A stretch of DNA of 64,000 nucleotides from Ignavibacteria bacterium UBA7675 (GTDB taxonomy: Bacteria; Bacteroidota; Ignavibacteria; Kapaibacteriales; UB7675). The DNA lies in contig DLHF01000051.1 of assembly GCA_002483085.1 (NCBI GenBank), positions 1-64,000 of the forward strand, read 5' to 3'. Below are positions 62,549 to 64,000 of the stretch, in pieces (within the stretch, counting starts at the first letter, position 1; every line of letters begins with the position of its first letter). Under the pieces are notes generated by a model. That model searched no databases. It was not told the origin of the DNA and saw only the letters and a program-made list of their open reading frames with translations. A program made the translations under genes and the position numbers.

Positions 62549-62569
62549 ATGCGAATCTTGGATTCGCAT
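62549..62569. promoter_or_regulatory. Palindrome upstream of the VIT/VWA gene
   Basis: Perfect 9-bp arms ATGCGAATC/GATTCGCAT with a three-base TTG loop. That TTG is followed 20 bp later by TAGTTTG, near a -33/-7 pair for the next gene. It could be an operator or hairpin; function not shown. Confidence 0.45.
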
Positions 62570-62660
62570 CTATTAAGTTGTAGTTTGCGCCATCTGAACC
62601 ATACTAACGACCGTAGCCACGGGCTATGTGCCGCCTCATTACACTATTCGGAGTACCCCT

Positions 62661-64000
62661 ATGTGTTGCCGAACACACCTTTTGCGTTTCCTGCTGCTTA
62701 TCGTAGCAGGTTGCGTGTCCGCTACTATTGATGGACAAGCCACCGGAGCACTGTTTGTCCGACCGCTGAACAGCTCGCAAACACACGAGCTGATGACTAT
62801 CAAAACCTATGATGCAACGGTCGACATTCAAGATCAGATTGCGAGCACGCACATCGACCAGACATTTTTTAATGGTTCCGATGCGAGAGTGGAAGCCACG
62901 TATATCTTTCCTCTGCCCGAAGGAGCAGTGATTACCGAGCTGATCTACTGGTTCAATGGCAAGCAGTACAAGGCGTCGCTGCGCGAAAGCAAGGCTGCTC
63001 AGCAGGCGTATAACGACAAAATCAGACAGTATCTCGACCCCGCGCTTCTTCAGGAACTCGGCGATAATGTGTTCAAGCTGAACATTGCTCCGATTGATGG
63101 CAAAAGCGAAGTGCGCTTCGAGATTACCTACACCGAGCTTCTGCCGTATGAGTTTGGTTTGGTGAAGTACCGCTTCCCCTTGCGAACCACCGGGCTGTCG
63201 CCGCAACCGCTCCAGCGCGTTTCTATTAAAGTAGATGCAAAGTCCTCTAGCGATTTTACGGTGTTCGATTCGCCCAGCCACGGCAATACAGCAGAGAACC
63301 AGATTATCAAGAAAACGGCCAGCCATTATGAAGTAATCTATGGCGATGAGTTGTTCCTGCCCGAGAAAGACTATCTTCTGCGCTTTGCCACTGCACGCGG
63401 CGATATTTCTATGAATATCCTTACCTATACGCCCACACCCGAAGATTCGATGGGCACTGATAGCTTCAGCGCGATGTGGATTACTCCGCCCGACAGCGCA
63501 GGCATGACTACGCTGCCGAGAAATATCGTGATTGCTACAGATATATCGTCGAGCATGGAAGGCGAGCGCCTTCAGCAGCTAAAAGACGCCATGCACGTGT
63601 TTCTGGATGGCATGACTGCCAACGACAAATTCAACATCCTTCCGTTCAGCACCAATGTCGTGTCGTTCCGAAACGATTTGGTGCAGGCTACTCCCGAAAC
63701 GATAAAAGACGCGCGCTCTTTTGTGGATAAACTCGGCGCAGCAGGGCTTACGAATATCGACGGGGTTGTGCAGCACGCTCTCGCTATGTCGTATGATACC
63801 AATGCTACAAAAATCTTTATTCTGGTGACCGACGGTTATCCTACATGGGGCGAGCTCAACGAACAGGCGATAGTGCAGAAAGCGCACGATAACAACATGG
63901 GCCATGTGAAGGTCTTTACCTTTGGCATTGGTGATGAGGTAAGTAAATCGCTCATGACATCGCTGGCGCTCGACAACGGAGGCTATCCTTCCTTTGTATC
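62661..64000 (+). CDS. VIT and von Willebrand A domain protein (partial, runs off the end)
   Basis: 447 codons visible, no stop before the window end. The signal sequence with LIVAGC suggests a lipoprotein. A VIT domain (about 45-180) with TFFNGSDARVEATYIFPLPEG resembles inter-alpha-trypsin inhibitor heavy chains. A VWA domain follows, with the complete MIDAS start D-x-S-x-S (ATDISSSMEG), TNIDGVVQHAL and FILVTDGYPT. The pattern suggests a surface adhesion or metal-dependent protein-binding role. GGAG lies seven bases before the ATG. Translating the + frame from 62661 gives no stop up to the window edge. Confidence 0.88.
   Translation, partial: MCCRTHLLRFLLLIVAGCVSATIDGQATGALFVRPLNSSQTHELMTIKTYDATVDIQDQIASTHIDQTFFNGSDARVEATYIFPLPEGAVITELIYWFNGKQYKASLRESKAAQQAYNDKIRQYLDPALLQELGDNVFKLNIAPIDGKSEVRFEITYTELLPYEFGLVKYRFPLRTTGLSPQPLQRVSIKVDAKSSSDFTVFDSPSHGNTAENQIIKKTASHYEVIYGDELFLPEKDYLLRFATARGDISMNILTYTPTPEDSMGTDSFSAMWITPPDSAGMTTLPRNIVIATDISSSMEGERLQQLKDAMHVFLDGMTANDKFNILPFSTNVVSFRNDLVQATPETIKDARSFVDKLGAAGLTNIDGVVQHALAMSYDTNATKIFILVTDGYPTWGELNEQAIVQKAHDNNMGHVKVFTFGIGDEVSKSLMTSLALDNGGYPSFV

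Noticed and set aside
61868..62569. N-terminal extension of the pyrG frame
   Set aside because: Runs through composite repeat modules; the GTG at 61867 with an SD gives the exact family start.
1..64000. CRISPR array
   Set aside because: No regularly spaced short direct repeats with unique spacers; the protein-level repeats at 18-530 and 15885-15986 are coding.

Overview
The window looks like a chromosomal segment from a bacterium of the Bacteroidota/Chlorobiota side of the tree; a Kapabacteria/Ignavibacteria-like lineage is my best guess. The pointers are four proteins with type IX secretion C-terminal sorting domains, promoters of the TTG-N19/20-TAnnTTTG type, few strong Shine-Dalgarno sites, and moderate GC content. 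This is inference from gene content, not a database match. There is no rRNA gene, complete tRNA, intact IS or CRISPR array.

Left end (1-5 kb): a cassette-like row of five minus-strand genes. They encode a four-repeat propeller-like protein, a fascin-like/serine lipase fusion, a PixA/AidA-type protein, a two-blade lectin-like protein and an unknown protein. Several intergenic gaps share duplicated modules with a perfect 10-bp stem-loop. This is the most unusual part of the window. 5-14 kb: a large helical protein of unknown function, asnS, a RidA-like protein, a J-domain/rhodanese/sigma-54-activator group, cytidine deaminase and a receiver-PAS-PAS-GAF protein without an output domain. 14.6-20.1 kb: a complete phosphate-uptake operon, pstS-pstC-pstA-pstB-metallophosphoesterase-phoU, ending in a clear terminator.

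20-39.6 kb: housekeeping and envelope genes. These are an RlpA-like protein, lipoproteins, DedA, two SDR enzymes (one with enoyl-ACP-reductase spacing), an outer-membrane barrel, pepA, ruvB, a CDF-like transporter, a UDP-xylose-synthase-like enzyme, a GH113-like hydrolase, an amidohydrolase, a ferredoxin, uvrB and a Gfo/Idh/MocA oxidoreductase. 39.8-45 kb: three T9SS-tagged secreted proteins and a Cys-rich secreted gene broken by an in-frame TGA. 45.3-49.4 kb: an OmpR/histidine kinase pair and a XerC/D recombinase. 49.8-53.4 kb: ftsQ-ftsA-ftsZ.

53.4-59 kb: an accessory, decaying stretch with a tRNA-3'-end-like fragment, a four-TM protein, a PhyH-family oxygenase, a MATE pseudogene, an AraC regulator, an IS5-type transposase remnant and a T9SS-tagged propeller protein. 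58.7-64 kb: a GlmU-like nucleotidyltransferase, pyrG, and a VIT/VWA lipoprotein that runs off the right edge.

Scattered through the intergenic gaps is a GC-rich composite repeat. Module B lies at the left end and module A at the right end, sometimes with module C between, 170-270 bp in all. There are four full-looking loci and several solo modules on both strands. It looks like a non-autonomous mobile or REP-like element and is the clearest structure that gene annotation does not explain.
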